A stretch of 32,965 bases of DNA, taken from NCBI GenBank assembly GCA_026981655.1, contig JALSIJ010000015.1, positions 1-32,965 of the forward strand, in the 5' to 3' direction. The stretch comes from Rhizobiaceae bacterium. Its GTDB lineage: Bacteria; Pseudomonadota; Alphaproteobacteria; Rhizobiales; Rhizobiaceae. A program made the translations under genes and the position numbers. Of this stretch, positions 31,897 through 32,965 are shown piece after piece. The notes under the pieces were generated by a model. That model was not told the DNA's origin. It searched no databases and was given only the letters and a program-made list of their open reading frames with translations. Numbering within the stretch: the first letter of the stretch is position 1; each line of letters begins with the position of its first letter.

Positions 31897-32220
31897 ATGA
31901 TATACATGGTGCGCACCTCTGCGTTAACGCTTGTGTTTGCGTTATACTCTCAATCATCAATTGCAGAAGTCAGTTTAGAATATGGCGAGTATTTGGCATC
32001 TGAGTGTACGAGTTGCCATTTACTTTCAGGCAAAGAGAGTAATATTCCCAGCATTATCGATTGGGATCCAGAATCCTTTATAGCCGTATTGACGGCCTAC
32101 AAAGACAAAGAGCTTGAAAACAAGGTTATGCAGAACATCGCAACCCGTTTGGGTCCCGATGAGATGGCCTCTCTGGCTCAATATTTCGCGACAATCAAAC
32201 CAAAAGAGGACAGCGAATAA
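31897..32220 (+). CDS. fccA: Monohaem cytochrome subunit of flavocytochrome c sulfide dehydrogenase
   Basis: 107 residues with a signal peptide (to about SIAEV). One haem motif CTSCH (C37, C40, H41) follows GEYLASE. The C-terminal part (VMQNIATRLGPDEMASLAQY) carries a likely methionine ligand and matches small FccA/SoxE-like cytochromes. It accepts electrons from FccB and passes them to periplasmic cytochrome c. GTGTGGGAAC precedes the ATG; a second ATG lies three codons in. fccB follows after 40 bases. Confidence 0.85.
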   Translation: MIYMVRTSALTLVFALYSQSSIAEVSLEYGEYLASECTSCHLLSGKESNIPSIIDWDPESFIAVLTAYKDKELENKVMQNIATRLGPDEMASLAQYFATIKPKEDSE

Positions 32221-32260
32221 CCGACCCATAAACATTTCACAAAACCATTGGGAGAAAAAA

Positions 32261-32965
32261 ATGGCAAAAATCTCACGCAGAAAATTTGGACAACTGGCAG
32301 GTGCATCTGCTGCTGTCGGCGCAATTGGCGCACCAACATTACTACAGGCGGCAACGCCTAAAGTTGTTGTCATTGGTGGTGGTGCGGGCGGTGCTACTGC
32401 CGCACGCTACGTTGCCATGGGCTCAAAAGGCGCAATCGAAGTAACCCTGATTGAGCCTACCAAAAAATACTACACTTGCTTCTTTTCCAACCTTTATCTC
32501 GGCGGTGTTGTTGATTATGAATCCATTGGTCATACCTACGAAAAACTGGCCTATGACCATGGTATCAATGTGGTGCATGACTGGGCTGTTTCTGTTGACC
32601 GTGCGAAAAAGATGGTCGTGCTTTCATCCGGTGCAATGGTGCCCTATGATCGTTTGATTGTATCACCTGGTATTGATCTTAAATATGAGTCACTGCCCGG
32701 CTATTCGGTTGAAGCAACCAACGCCATGCCACATGCTTGGAAATCAGGCAGCCAGGTACAATTGCTGAAAGCCCAGGTCGAAAACATGAAAGAAGGCGGA
32801 ACATTCGTTATGGTTCCCCCACCAAATCCTTTCCGTTGCCCTCCTGGACCATATGAGCGGGTGTCAATGATCGCCAAGATTTTCAAAGAGAAAAATCCAA
32901 CTGCGAAAATTGTTATCCTTGACCAGAAAGAAAAGTTCTCCAAACAGGGTCTTTTCCAGGCCGGT
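32261..32965 (+). CDS. fccB: Flavoprotein subunit of flavocytochrome c sulfide dehydrogenase, 5' part
   Basis: The first 235 codons; the gene runs off the right edge. A twin-arginine signal (SRRKFGQLAGASAAVGAIGA) leads to a Rossmann FAD motif (VVVIGGGAGGATAARY). C73 in YYTCFFSNLYLGG fits the cysteine that binds FAD covalently, and C193 in PFRCPPGPYER fits one of the redox cysteines that take sulfide. The second redox cysteine lies beyond the window. It oxidises sulfide to sulfane sulfur in the periplasm, handing electrons to FccA. GGGAG precedes the ATG. The same family is called SoxF in some sox clusters. Confidence 0.92.
   Translation, partial: MAKISRRKFGQLAGASAAVGAIGAPTLLQAATPKVVVIGGGAGGATAARYVAMGSKGAIEVTLIEPTKKYYTCFFSNLYLGGVVDYESIGHTYEKLAYDHGINVVHDWAVSVDRAKKMVVLSSGAMVPYDRLIVSPGIDLKYESLPGYSVEATNAMPHAWKSGSQVQLLKAQVENMKEGGTFVMVPPPNPFRCPPGPYERVSMIAKIFKEKNPTAKIVILDQKEKFSKQGLFQAG

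Overview
The window reads as chromosome of a sulfur-oxidising alphaproteobacterium. The evidence is a Shemin-type 5-aminolevulinate synthase, the gene order soxRS-soxVW-soxXYZAB known from Paracoccus-type lithotrophs, an alphaproteobacterial-style SQR, and an ArsR-type persulfide sensor. Base composition is moderate, and TTG starts are frequent. No tRNA, rRNA, CRISPR array, insertion sequence or phage gene was seen.

Layout. 1-2890 (minus): the start of a DUF899 protein, a TIR-domain protein with an alanine-rich N-terminal half, and a patch of palindromic extragenic repeats. 2894-8106 (minus): a complete branched-chain amino acid/amide-type ABC importer (binding protein, two permeases, two ATPases). 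8367-12235 (plus): gamma-glutamyltranspeptidase and a SulP anion transporter, separated by a probable small RNA or structured leader. 12297-13463 (minus): an unrecognised secreted protein of six cysteine-paired repeats. 13663-15439 (plus): a thioredoxin-like protein, an exported rhodanese and a flavin reductase. 15442-19246 (minus): sulfide:quinone oxidoreductase, PgpA, HemA and a small cytochrome c. 19565-26151: the sox cluster, soxRS on minus and soxVWXYZAB on plus, with no soxCD. 26331-28563: a DUF4396 membrane protein, a TetR regulator and a DUF2306 membrane protein. 28598-32965: an exported DsrE-like protein, an orphan solute-binding protein, a membrane-bound one-component regulator (PhnD/TtrS-like sensor, one membrane helix, LuxR-type DNA-binding domain) and, divergently, flavocytochrome c sulfide dehydrogenase fccAB, the latter cut by the window end.

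How it works together (inference). Sulfide can be oxidised by SQR (to quinone) or FccAB (to cytochrome c). Thiosulfate is loaded on SoxYZ by SoxAX and hydrolysed by SoxB. SoxV/SoxW/SoxS keep the SoxY thiol reduced. Without SoxCD in view, the sulfane sulfur would have to leave as elemental sulfur or be passed on, for example to the rhodanese or DsrE-like proteins. SulP could move sulfate. SoxR would sense persulfide with a cysteine pair spaced exactly as in SqrR/BigR/SoxR, and possible operators lie in the soxS-V and soxW-X gaps and before fccA.

The least familiar parts are the PhnD-TM-LuxR regulator with its neighbours, the six-repeat protein with six identical C-N24-C pairs, the TIR protein with its DNA-level repeat tract, and the structured RNA candidate before SulP.
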